A stretch of 64,000 nt of DNA from Cronobacter muytjensii ATCC 51329 (GTDB lineage: Bacteria; Pseudomonadota; Gammaproteobacteria; Enterobacterales; Enterobacteriaceae). The notes under the pieces were generated by a model. That model worked only from the letters and a program-made list of their open reading frames with translations, did not search any database and was not told where the DNA came from. The position numbers and the translations under genes were made by a program. The stretch's first letter is position 1, and every line of letters starts with the position of its first letter. Positions 25,584 through 33,839 of this stretch are shown in pieces. The stretch is taken from assembly GCF_001277195.1 (NCBI RefSeq), contig NZ_CP012268.1:2480001-2544000 (forward strand), given 5' to 3'.

Positions 25584-27866
25584 ATGTCCGAGCTTAATGA
25601 AAAGTTAGCCACAGCCTGGGAAGGTTTTGCGAAAGGCGACTGGCAGAATGAAGTCAACGTCCGCGACTTTATCCAGAAAAACTACACGCCATACGAGGGT
25701 GACGAGTCCTTCCTTGCTGGCGCAACTGAAGCCACCACTACCCTGTGGGACAAAGTGATGGAAGGCGTCAAACTGGAAAACCGCACGCATGCGCCAGTTG
25801 ATTTTGACACTTCTGTCGCGTCCACCATCACCTCGCACGACGCGGGTTACATCAACAAGTCGCTGGAAAAAATTGTTGGCCTGCAGACTGAAGCTCCGCT
25901 CAAACGCGCCATTATTCCGTTTGGCGGCATCAAAATGGTTGAAGGTTCCTGCAAAGCGTATAACCGCGAGCTCGATCCTCAGCTGAAAAAAATCTTCACC
26001 GAATACCGCAAAACCCATAACCAGGGCGTATTCGATGTTTACACCAAAGACATTCTGAACTGCCGTAAATCCGGCGTGCTGACCGGTCTGCCGGATGCTT
26101 ACGGCCGTGGTCGTATCATTGGTGACTACCGTCGCGTTGCACTGTACGGTATCGACTTCCTGATGAAAGACAAATACGCACAGTTTGTCTCTCTGCAACA
26201 GGACCTGGAAAACGGCGTTAATCTGGAAGCGACCATTCGTCTGCGCGAAGAGATTGCTGAACAGCACCGCGCGCTGGGTCAGATCAAAGAGATGGCGGCG
26301 AAATATGGTTGCGATATCTCCGGTCCGGCAACGAACGCTCAGGAAGCGGTGCAGTGGACGTACTTCGGCTACCTGGCTGCGGTGAAATCCCAGAACGGCG
26401 CTGCAATGTCCTTTGGCCGTGTCTCTACGTTCCTCGACGTTTACATCGAACGCGACCTGAAAGCGGGCAAAATCACCGAGCAGGAAGCCCAGGAGCTGAT
26501 CGATCACCTGGTGATGAAACTGCGTATGGTACGCTTCCTGCGTACGCCGGAATATGATGAGCTGTTCTCTGGCGACCCGATTTGGGCGACCGAATCCGTT
26601 GGCGGTATGGGCGTTGATGGCCGTACCCTGGTGACCAAAAACAGCTTCCGTTTCCTGAACACCCTGTACACCATGGGGCCGTCTCCGGAGCCGAACATCA
26701 CTATTCTGTGGTCCGAAAAACTGCCGCTGAACTTCAAAAAATTCGCAGCAAAAGTCTCCATCGATACCTCATCTCTGCAGTATGAGAACGATGACCTGAT
26801 GCGCCCGGACTTCAATAACGACGACTACGCTATCGCATGCTGCGTAAGCCCGATGGTAGTTGGTAAGCAAATGCAGTTCTTCGGCGCTCGCGCTAACCTC
26901 GCGAAAACCATGCTGTACGCTATCAACGGCGGCGTTGATGAAAAACTGAAAATGCAGGTAGGCCCGAAATCTGAGCCGATCAAAGGCGATCTGCTGAATT
27001 TTGATGAAGTTATGGAACGTATGGATCACTTCATGGACTGGCTGGCGAAACAGTACGTCACCGCCCTGAACATCATCCATTACATGCATGACAAGTACAG
27101 CTACGAAGCTTCGCTGATGGCGCTGCACGATCGCGACGTGATTCGTACCATGGCGTGCGGTATCGCGGGTCTGTCGGTAGCAGCGGATTCCCTGTCTGCT
27201 ATTAAATACGCGAAAGTTAAACCGATTCGCGATGAAGACGGCCTGGCTATCGACTTCGAAATCGAAGGCGAATACCCGCAGTTCGGTAATAACGACGCTC
27301 GCGTGGATGACCTTGCAGTTGACCTGGTTGAACGTTTCATGAAGAAAATTCAGAAACTGACCACTTACCGCAACGCGATTCCGACCCAGTCCGTGCTGAC
27401 CATCACCTCTAACGTGGTTTATGGTAAGAAAACCGGTAACACCCCGGATGGCCGCCGCGCAGGCGCACCGTTTGGCCCGGGTGCTAACCCGATGCACGGC
27501 CGTGACCAGAAAGGCGCTGTCGCCTCTCTGACCTCTGTTGCGAAACTGCCGTTCGCTTACGCAAAAGATGGTATTTCCTATACCTTCTCTATCGTGCCGA
27601 ACGCACTGGGTAAAGACGATGAAGTGCGCAAAACCAACCTGGCAGGCCTGATGGATGGTTACTTCCACCATGAAGCGTCTATCGAAGGCGGCCAGCACCT
27701 CAACGTGAACGTCATGAACCGTGAAATGCTGCTGGATGCGATGGAACATCCTGAGAAATATCCGCAGCTGACCATTCGCGTGTCTGGCTACGCGGTGCGC
27801 TTCAACTCGCTGACCAAAGAGCAGCAGCAGGACGTCATCACCCGTACTTTCACTCAGACAATGTAA
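25584..27866 (+). CDS. pflB: Formate acetyltransferase PflB (pyruvate formate-lyase)
   Basis: PflB is a glycyl-radical enzyme that converts pyruvate and CoA to acetyl-CoA and formate anaerobically. The 760 residues match E. coli. The catalytic cysteine pair appears in YAIACCVSPMVVG (residues 419-420 counting Met). The radical glycine is in RVSGYAVRF near the C-terminus (Gly735 with Met, Gly734 in mature numbering). Codon bias is strong, consistent with very high expression, and explains long spurious frames on the other strand. An AAGGTAGGTG ribosome site precedes the ATG. It is activated by PflA encoded next. Confidence 0.98.
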   Translation: MSELNEKLATAWEGFAKGDWQNEVNVRDFIQKNYTPYEGDESFLAGATEATTTLWDKVMEGVKLENRTHAPVDFDTSVASTITSHDAGYINKSLEKIVGLQTEAPLKRAIIPFGGIKMVEGSCKAYNRELDPQLKKIFTEYRKTHNQGVFDVYTKDILNCRKSGVLTGLPDAYGRGRIIGDYRRVALYGIDFLMKDKYAQFVSLQQDLENGVNLEATIRLREEIAEQHRALGQIKEMAAKYGCDISGPATNAQEAVQWTYFGYLAAVKSQNGAAMSFGRVSTFLDVYIERDLKAGKITEQEAQELIDHLVMKLRMVRFLRTPEYDELFSGDPIWATESVGGMGVDGRTLVTKNSFRFLNTLYTMGPSPEPNITILWSEKLPLNFKKFAAKVSIDTSSLQYENDDLMRPDFNNDDYAIACCVSPMVVGKQMQFFGARANLAKTMLYAINGGVDEKLKMQVGPKSEPIKGDLLNFDEVMERMDHFMDWLAKQYVTALNIIHYMHDKYSYEASLMALHDRDVIRTMACGIAGLSVAADSLSAIKYAKVKPIRDEDGLAIDFEIEGEYPQFGNNDARVDDLAVDLVERFMKKIQKLTTYRNAIPTQSVLTITSNVVYGKKTGNTPDGRRAGAPFGPGANPMHGRDQKGAVASLTSVAKLPFAYAKDGISYTFSIVPNALGKDDEVRKTNLAGLMDGYFHHEASIEGGQHLNVNVMNREMLLDAMEHPEKYPQLTIRVSGYAVRFNSLTKEQQQDVITRTFTQTM

Positions 27867-27895
27867 TACCCGCTCTGGCTGAAAACGCGTAAAAT

Positions 27896-27924
27896 GAAGG
27901 CTCCACGTTTGTGGGGCCTTTCTT
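27896..27924 (+). terminator. pflB terminator
   Basis: AAGGCTCCAC-GTTT-GTGGGGCCTT (27897-27920) is followed by TCTT, 30 bp past the pflB stop. It separates pflB from the independent pflA promoter. Confidence 0.75.
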
Positions 27925-28061
27925 ATAACCCACCCCGTTATGAGCCTTTTCTGCAAGGCGACTGACTATAATTCAGTTATCTCGCAAAAAAGACTCGACG
28001 CGGCACAGACCGCGCTCACCCGGCCCCGCAGTATCGGGCCCGAACTGGAGATAACACCGCA
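27925..28061 (+). promoter_or_regulatory. pflA promoter region
   Basis: A consensus -10 TATAAT lies at 27967-27972 with an upstream TGAC just before it. No good -35 is present at 17 bp. The resulting leader of about 80 nt leads to a CTGGAGATAACACCGCA ribosome site before the pflA ATG. E. coli pflA likewise has its own promoter downstream of pflB. Confidence 0.45.
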
Positions 28062-28802
28062 ATGTCAGTTATTGGTCGCATTCATTCCTATGAATCCTGT
28101 GGCACCGTAGATGGCCCGGGGATCCGCTTTATCACCTTCTTTCAGGGCTGCCTGATGCGCTGCCTCTATTGCCATAACCGCGACACCTGGGATACGCACG
28201 GCGGCAAAGAGATCACAGTTGAAGAGCTGATGAAAGAGGTAGTGACCTACCGGCATTTTATGAACGCGTCCGGCGGCGGCGTGACCGCCTCTGGCGGCGA
28301 AGCTATTTTGCAGGCAGAGTTTGTGCGTGACTGGTTCCGCGCCTGCAAGAAAGAAGGCATTCATACCTGTCTCGATACCAACGGCTTTGTGCGCCGTTAC
28401 GATCCGGTGATTGACGAGCTGCTGGAAGTGACCGACCTGGTGATGCTCGATCTCAAACAGATGAATGACGAAATCCATCAGAATCTGGTGGGCGTCTCCA
28501 ACCACCGCACGCTGGAATTTGCCCGTTATATCGCCGCGAAAGGTATCAAAACCTGGATACGCTATGTGGTTGTACCGGGCTGGTCCGACGATGATGACTC
28601 CGCTCACCGTCTCGGTGAATTTACCCGCGAAATGGGCAACATCGAAAAAATCGAACTGCTGCCCTACCACGAACTCGGCAAACACAAATGGGTTGCGATG
28701 GGTGAAGAGTACAAGCTGGACGGCGTGAAACCGCCGAAGAAAGAGACGATGGAGCGGGTTAAAGGTATTCTGGAGCAGTACGGCCACAAGGTAATGTACT
28801 GA
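28062..28802 (+). CDS. pflA: Pyruvate formate-lyase activating enzyme PflA
   Basis: PflA is a radical-SAM enzyme that abstracts hydrogen from the PflB glycine to create the active radical. The 246-residue protein equals the E. coli length. The [4Fe-4S] cluster motif CxxxCxxC is C30, C34 and C37 (GCLMRCLYCHNRD), followed by the GGVTASGGEAILQ segment that contacts SAM. It lies downstream of pflB with its own promoter and converges on ycaD, sharing a terminator with it. Confidence 0.97.
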   Translation: MSVIGRIHSYESCGTVDGPGIRFITFFQGCLMRCLYCHNRDTWDTHGGKEITVEELMKEVVTYRHFMNASGGGVTASGGEAILQAEFVRDWFRACKKEGIHTCLDTNGFVRRYDPVIDELLEVTDLVMLDLKQMNDEIHQNLVGVSNHRTLEFARYIAAKGIKTWIRYVVVPGWSDDDDSAHRLGEFTREMGNIEKIELLPYHELGKHKWVAMGEEYKLDGVKPPKKETMERVKGILEQYGHKVMY

Positions 28803-28820
28803 CAACGCGACAGATAAAAA

Positions 28821-28848
28821 ACAACGCCCGCATTTCGCGGGCGTTTTG
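28821..28848. terminator. Bidirectional terminator between pflA and ycaD
   Basis: AACGCCCGC-ATTTC-GCGGGCGTT (28823-28845) is flanked by A-rich sequence on the left and TTTTGTT on the right, serving both convergent genes. Confidence 0.85.
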
Positions 28849-28851
28849 TTA

Positions 28852-30000
28852 TCAGGCGTGAGCGACAGGCGTCGGATGATGGCCGGCTTTGCGCATCAGC
28901 ATCATCAGATACACGAACGAGACGCTGGCTATCATCACAAACAGCAGGCTGTCTGAATAGCTCTGCATCAGCATAGCGGTAAAGGTCGGCCCAAGCAGGC
29001 TACCGATAGTGTAGCTAAGCAGCAGCGCCTGATTCATCGCCACCAGTTGATGCTGCTCTACTTTTTCGCAGGCCCAGGCCATCGCCACCGGATAGAGCGT
29101 GAAACCCGCTGCGCCGAGAACGAACAGCGCAGGCGCCATTGCCGCCTGGGTCAGCATGGCCATACAGCCCACAATCACGACAAATACCTGGACACGCAGC
29201 ACCAGCAAACGCCCGAAGCGGTCGGCGAGCTTACCCACTGGCCACTGGCCGATGATCCCTGCGCTGACCATTACCGCCATCCAGAAGCCGATTCCGGCGT
29301 CACTGACGCCCTGATGGTTAAGGTAGAGCGGCATCAGACCATAAAGCGAACCCAGTACGATACCGGAAATAATACAGCCGTTAACGCCAAGACGCGCCTG
29401 ACGCAGCTTGAACATCGGCCAGACGTGCGTCTTTTCCTGATGCTCGCTGCTGCTGTTCACGATACGAGTAAAGAGCAGCGGCAGAATGGCCGCCATCACC
29501 ATGCCCGTCACCCATGGCAGCACGCTCATCAGGTCGGTCGGCAGTTTACTCACCATCAACTGGCCTGCGACCGTGCCCATGTAGTAAACCATCATATAGG
29601 CGGCCAGCAGACGGCCGCGGTTGCGCGACGTGCCGCTGCACATTAGCGCGCTCTCCACCACCACCCAAATCATGGCGCAGCCGATACCGGCGATAAAGCG
29701 CCACGCGAGCCAGCTCCAGAAGCCCAGCGTCACGCCAAGCCCGGCGCAGCCGGCTGCGAAAATCAGCGAAGCAATATAGTAACTGCGATTGAAACCAAAA
29801 CGCTTGATAAGCGCGCCGGTAATCAGCGTGCCCAGCAGGTTGCCGGTAAAATACGATGAGCTGACCATGCCGACCTGCCAGGTAGGCAAATTGTCATGGG
29901 CAAGCCACAGCGGTACCAGCGTATTTAACACCGCTATCGCCAGGGTCAACAGAAGCAGGCCACAGAGCAAAAGCAGCACTGGCCGGGTATAGGTAGACAT
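28852..30000 (-). CDS. ycaD: YcaD, major facilitator superfamily transporter
   Basis: YcaD is an MFS permease of unknown substrate, 382 residues as in E. coli. About twelve hydrophobic helices are visible. An MFS loop motif appears as GALIKRFGFNRSYY after helix 2 and again as GKLADRFGRLLVLR in the second half. The start MSTYTRPVLLLLCGLLLLTL is the family start. In E. coli ycaD is separated from serS by dmsABC-ycaC and from pflA by ycaMNK; here it lies directly between pflA and serS. Substrate cannot be inferred. Confidence 0.92.
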   Translation of the reverse strand: MSTYTRPVLLLLCGLLLLTLAIAVLNTLVPLWLAHDNLPTWQVGMVSSSYFTGNLLGTLITGALIKRFGFNRSYYIASLIFAAGCAGLGVTLGFWSWLAWRFIAGIGCAMIWVVVESALMCSGTSRNRGRLLAAYMMVYYMGTVAGQLMVSKLPTDLMSVLPWVTGMVMAAILPLLFTRIVNSSSEHQEKTHVWPMFKLRQARLGVNGCIISGIVLGSLYGLMPLYLNHQGVSDAGIGFWMAVMVSAGIIGQWPVGKLADRFGRLLVLRVQVFVVIVGCMAMLTQAAMAPALFVLGAAGFTLYPVAMAWACEKVEQHQLVAMNQALLLSYTIGSLLGPTFTAMLMQSYSDSLLFVMIASVSFVYLMMLMRKAGHHPTPVAHA

Positions 30001-30252
30001 GGAATAAACCGTGAGGAAGATCAGAATTCGTGCGCATCATGCCACCAGCCACGACAAAGTCAATCTGCCAGAAATCGTCTTTTCACGCCGTAATGCGCTG
30101 TCGATGAACAGCCTTGATTTATCCGCAGCGGCGTTAACGTTGACTGTAAGATATTATCTATAAAAAATAATCAGTTAACCAAATAAACCCACGCCAACAT
30201 CCATGAAAATATTTATCAATAAATCACGTAAAAAAGTACACGGACAAAAACG
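30001..30252. other. Intergenic region upstream of ycaD, no gene recognised
   Basis: This region between the ycaD start and the serS terminator becomes AT-rich around 30140-30240 and should contain the ycaD promoter. I found no convincing promoter boxes, RNA gene or conserved small protein. In E. coli the dmsABC-ycaC genes occupy the equivalent space; no remnant of them is recognisable. Confidence 0.5.
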
Positions 30253-30275
30253 AAAAAAGCGCCCGCAGGCGCTTT
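30253..30275 (-). terminator. serS terminator
   Basis: On the minus strand AAAGCGCC-TGCG-GGCGCTTT is followed by TTTCG, 20 bp past the serS stop. Confidence 0.85.
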
Positions 30276-30295
30276 AAAAAGAAAGGGATATTACC

Positions 30296-31588
30296 TTAAC
30301 CGATAAACTCAAGGCCTTTCATATATGGACGCAACACTTCCGGAATTTCGATGCGACCATCAGCCTGCTGATAGTTCTCCAGCACCGCGACCAGCGTGCG
30401 GCCTACCGCCAGACCAGAACCGTTAAGGGTGTGCACCAGACGGGTCTTTTTATCGGACTTGCTGCGGCAGCGCGCCTGCATACGGCGAGCCTGGAAATCC
30501 CACATGTTGGAGCAGGAAGAGATTTCGCGATACGTATCCTGCGCCGGAAGCCAGACTTCCAGGTCATAGGTTTTACGCGCGCCAAAGCCCATGTCGCCAG
30601 AGCACAGCAGCACTTTACGATACGGCAGGCCCAGCAGTTGCAGCACTTTCTCCGCGTGACCCGTCATCTCCTCCAGCGCCTGCATGGAATCTTCCGGACG
30701 CACTATCTGTACCATTTCGACTTTGTCGAACTGGTGCATACGGATAAGGCCACGCGTGTCACGACCATACGATCCCGCTTCAGAGCGGAAACACGGCGTA
30801 TGCGCGGTCATTTTGACAGGCAGCGCGTCTTCGTCGATGATCTCATCGCGCACCAGGTTGGTCAGCGGCACTTCCGCAGTCGGGATCAGCGCGTAGTTGC
30901 TGCTGTCCGCTTCTTCTTCCAGTGGGCGAGTATGGAACAGATCGCCTGCAAACTTCGGCAGCTGGCCGGTACCGTAAAGCGTGTCATGGTTCACCAGATA
31001 CGGCACATAGTTTTCGCTATAGCCGTGCTCTTCGGTATGCAGATCCAGCATAAACTGCGCCAGCGCGCGGTGCAGTCGGGCAATCTGCCCTTTCATGACC
31101 ACAAAACGTGAGCCGGTCAGTTTCACAGCGCTCGCAAAATCCAGGCCGCCCAGCGTTTCGCCAAGCGTCACGTGATCGCGGATTTCGAAATCAAATTTAC
31201 GCGGCGTGCCCCAGCGGCTCACTTCAACGTTTTCGCTGTCATCTTTGCCCGACGGTACGTCATCGTCCGGCAGGTTAGGCAGGGTCAGCGCGATATCGCG
31301 AATTTCCGCCAACAGCACATCAAGCTCATTTTTCGCCGCATCAAGCTCTTCGCCAAGCTTATTCACTTCCAGACGAAGCGGCTCAATATCCTCCCCACGC
31401 GCTTTCGCCTGGCCGATGGATTTCGATCGCGAGTTACGCTCAGCCTGCAGATTTTCAGTTTTTACCTGCAGAACTTTACGACGCTCTTCAAGAGCGACCA
31501 GCTTATCTACATCCAGCTTAAAGCCCCGGCGTGCCAGTTTTTCAGCGACTGCGTCTGGCTCGGTACGCAGCAGATTGGGATCGAGCAT
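30296..31588 (-). CDS. serS: Seryl-tRNA synthetase
   Basis: SerRS charges tRNA-Ser and tRNA-Sec with serine. From the ATG at 31586-31588 the protein is 430 residues, the E. coli length, starting MLDPNLLRTEPDAVAEKLAR. The N-terminal long antiparallel coiled-coil tRNA-binding arm covers about residues 30-100. Class II motif 2 is in TPCFRSEAGSYGRDTRGLIR, and motif 3 in NGSGLAVGRTLVAVLENYQ. The frame remains open 47 codons upstream, but that part lies in the intergenic space after rarA and is not conserved. It is cytoplasmic and essential. Confidence 0.97.
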   Translation of the reverse strand: MLDPNLLRTEPDAVAEKLARRGFKLDVDKLVALEERRKVLQVKTENLQAERNSRSKSIGQAKARGEDIEPLRLEVNKLGEELDAAKNELDVLLAEIRDIALTLPNLPDDDVPSGKDDSENVEVSRWGTPRKFDFEIRDHVTLGETLGGLDFASAVKLTGSRFVVMKGQIARLHRALAQFMLDLHTEEHGYSENYVPYLVNHDTLYGTGQLPKFAGDLFHTRPLEEEADSSNYALIPTAEVPLTNLVRDEIIDEDALPVKMTAHTPCFRSEAGSYGRDTRGLIRMHQFDKVEMVQIVRPEDSMQALEEMTGHAEKVLQLLGLPYRKVLLCSGDMGFGARKTYDLEVWLPAQDTYREISSCSNMWDFQARRMQARCRSKSDKKTRLVHTLNGSGLAVGRTLVAVLENYQQADGRIEIPEVLRPYMKGLEFIG

Positions 31589-31685
31589 GCTTATCCTGTG
31601 CTTATCGAAAAAAAGAAAAGGGAAAGGCGACCGCTGCCTGCGGTCGCACTGATATTCAACGATTAACCTTACCGCAACGACCGCA

Positions 31686-33029
31686 TTAGCGGTAGCGTTT
31701 TGTGGGGCTTTTCTGATCCTGTTCAGCAAGCCAGGCTAGCTTTTCGCCAATCTTGCCTTCAAGACCTCTGTTGGTGGGATGATAGTAACGCGTTTGTGCC
31801 ATTTCCGACGGGAAATAGTCTTCGCCAGCCGCGTAGGCGTTGGGCTCGTCGTGCGCATATCGGTACTCCTGACCGTAGCCCATCTCTTTCATGAGCTTCG
31901 TCGGCGCATTGCGCAAATGTTCCGGCACGTCGTAATCCGGACGCTCGCGGGCGTCTTTCAGCGCTGCTTTAAAGGCGGTGTAAACCGCATTACTCTTCGG
32001 CGCGCAGGCGAGGTAAACAATGGCCTGCGCAATCGCCCTTTCGCCTTCCGCAGGCCCGACGCGCGTGAAGCAGTCCCACGCGGATATAGCAACCTGCATT
32101 GCGCGCGGATCGGCATTGCCGACATCTTCCGACGCGATAGCCAGACAGCGGCGCGCCACGTAAAGCGGATCGCCACCCGCGCTGATAATGCGCGCATACC
32201 AGTAAAGCGCAGCGTCCGGCGAGGAGCCGCGTACCGATTTATGCAGCGCCGAAATCAGATCGTAAAAGCGGTCGCCTTTGTTATCAAAGCGCGCGCTGCG
32301 CTCGCCAGCGATTTCCGTCAGCAGCTCAGGCTTCAGCACCCGCTTGCCGCTGTCGTCGGTTGGCGCCATATCCGCCATCATTTCAAGCGTATTAAGCGCA
32401 CGGCGCGCGTCGCCGTTCACCAGCTCAGCGATAGCGAGGCGGGTTTCATCCGGCAGAACGATATCCTGCCCGCCATAGCCGCGCTCGCGGTCGGTCATCG
32501 CCTGCGTCAGCACCTGTTCGATATCGTCGATCGTCAGGGATTTCAGCAGATAGACACGCGCGCGCGACAGTAGCGCAGAGTTAAGCTCAAACGACGGATT
32601 TTCTGTCGTCGCGCCGATAAACGTAATGGTGCCGTCTTCAATATGCGGCAGGAAAGCATCCTGCTGGCTTTTGTTAAAGCGATGCACTTCATCGACAAAC
32701 AGAATGGTGCGGCGGCCCGCATTACGGTTTTGTCGTGCGCGCTCAATGGCCTCGCGGATTTCTTTCACACCGGACGTGACCGCAGAGATGCGCTCAACAT
32801 CGGCATTCGCGTAACGGCCAATGACTTCGGCAAGCGTAGTTTTACCGGTGCCCGGCGGGCCCCAGAGAATCATAGAATGGAGATGCCCGGCCTCAATGGC
32901 GCGGGGCAGCGGCTTACCGGGCGCCAGCAGATGCTGCTGCCCGATATACTGCGCCAGGTTTTCTGGCCGCATACGCGCGGCCAGAGGCTGAAAGGTGTTA
33001 TCGGAAAAATCGAGCGAAAGATTGCCCAC
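31686..33029 (-). CDS. rarA: Replication-associated recombination protein RarA
   Basis: RarA (MgsA) is an AAA+ ATPase of the WRNIP1/Mgs1 family that acts at stalled forks and binds SSB. The 447 residues equal E. coli. Walker A GPPGTGKTTL is at 57-66, Walker B in TILFVDEVHRFNKSQQDAFL, and the sensor 1 segment in ATTENPSFELNSALLSR. The C-terminal half is the tetramerisation domain, with a conserved GLEGKIGEKLAWL near the end. It lies 8 bp after lolA, forming lolA-rarA, with serS about 100 bp downstream. Confidence 0.96.
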   Translation of the reverse strand: MGNLSLDFSDNTFQPLAARMRPENLAQYIGQQHLLAPGKPLPRAIEAGHLHSMILWGPPGTGKTTLAEVIGRYANADVERISAVTSGVKEIREAIERARQNRNAGRRTILFVDEVHRFNKSQQDAFLPHIEDGTITFIGATTENPSFELNSALLSRARVYLLKSLTIDDIEQVLTQAMTDRERGYGGQDIVLPDETRLAIAELVNGDARRALNTLEMMADMAPTDDSGKRVLKPELLTEIAGERSARFDNKGDRFYDLISALHKSVRGSSPDAALYWYARIISAGGDPLYVARRCLAIASEDVGNADPRAMQVAISAWDCFTRVGPAEGERAIAQAIVYLACAPKSNAVYTAFKAALKDARERPDYDVPEHLRNAPTKLMKEMGYGQEYRYAHDEPNAYAAGEDYFPSEMAQTRYYHPTNRGLEGKIGEKLAWLAEQDQKSPTKRYR

Positions 33030-33037
33030 CCGTACCT

Positions 33038-33652
33038 CTACTTATTGCGCTGGTCGTCCACCGTTACGCCCTGCGGCGGCGTAAAGGTAAATTTGCTCAT
33101 GTCCACAGCGCCATTCTGCTGGGATTTAAGCTGATAGCTGCTGCGCTGATCGTCCTGCTCAACAGCGCTGAACTGATTGATGGTGCCGTCGCGGCTCACA
33201 TTGATGGTGAACTGCTTCAGGTTGCCGCTGCTGGCCTTCGGCGTCAGCACGAAATCATCACCATTCTGTTTAATGTTGTACTGCTGCCAGTCGCTGCTCT
33301 GGTTACGTGCAATCAGCATGAACGGCGTATTGCTGGTGGCGTCTTTCAGCCAGGTAGCGCTCGCCTGCTCAACAAACGGATTATAGAACCACAGCGTTTT
33401 ACCATCAGAAATCAGCACGCTCTCATCCGGTTGGGTCATATGCCAGTTGAACAGATTAGGACGTTTAACCCACAGATCGCCCTGGCCTTCTTGCACGGCT
33501 GCGCCGCTGCCATCAGTCACTTTCTGGGTGAAGCTGGCGTGGAAACTGCTGACTTTGTCCAGGCGGCTTTTCAAATCGCCTGCGGCATCCGCCCAGACGG
33601 ACGATGCGGCAAACGCGGAAAGCAAAGCACAGGTTACGGCGATTTTTTTCAT
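33038..33652 (-). CDS. lolA: Outer-membrane lipoprotein carrier LolA
   Basis: LolA is the periplasmic chaperone that carries lipoproteins from LolCDE to LolB. The 204-residue precursor has a Sec signal peptide (MKKIAVTCALLSAFAASSVW, cleaved near ASSVWA-D). The mature part starts DAAGDLKSRLDKVSSFHASF and contains the WVKRPNLFNWHMTQPDES segment conserved in the family. E. coli LolA is 203 residues. It lies between ftsK (187 bp upstream) and rarA (8 bp downstream). Confidence 0.96.
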   Translation of the reverse strand: MKKIAVTCALLSAFAASSVWADAAGDLKSRLDKVSSFHASFTQKVTDGSGAAVQEGQGDLWVKRPNLFNWHMTQPDESVLISDGKTLWFYNPFVEQASATWLKDATSNTPFMLIARNQSSDWQQYNIKQNGDDFVLTPKASSGNLKQFTINVSRDGTINQFSAVEQDDQRSSYQLKSQQNGAVDMSKFTFTPPQGVTVDDQRNK

Positions 33653-33839
33653 TGTTATCCCTCAGAATACGACCGACCCCGGTACGGGATCGCTTACTGT
33701 CCCTTACTGTAGCCACAAGGCTGCGCTTGTCGACAGAAGAAAAACCTGATTTTTTGGTAATTTACCCATCTTTGCAGAATGCTGATGAGCGTAACGCCCT
33801 GCGCGCGCTGCCTGATGCCGCACACGCAGGGAAAGATCT

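Noticed and set aside
25605..27956. Long open frames antisense to pflB (300 and 395 codons)
   Set aside because: pflB is conserved end to end; the antisense products show no recognisable domain.
30203..30277. Very basic 24-codon open frame (MKIFINKSRKKVHGQ...) before the serS end
   Set aside because: No ribosome site, runs through the serS terminator hairpin, and no sign of conservation.
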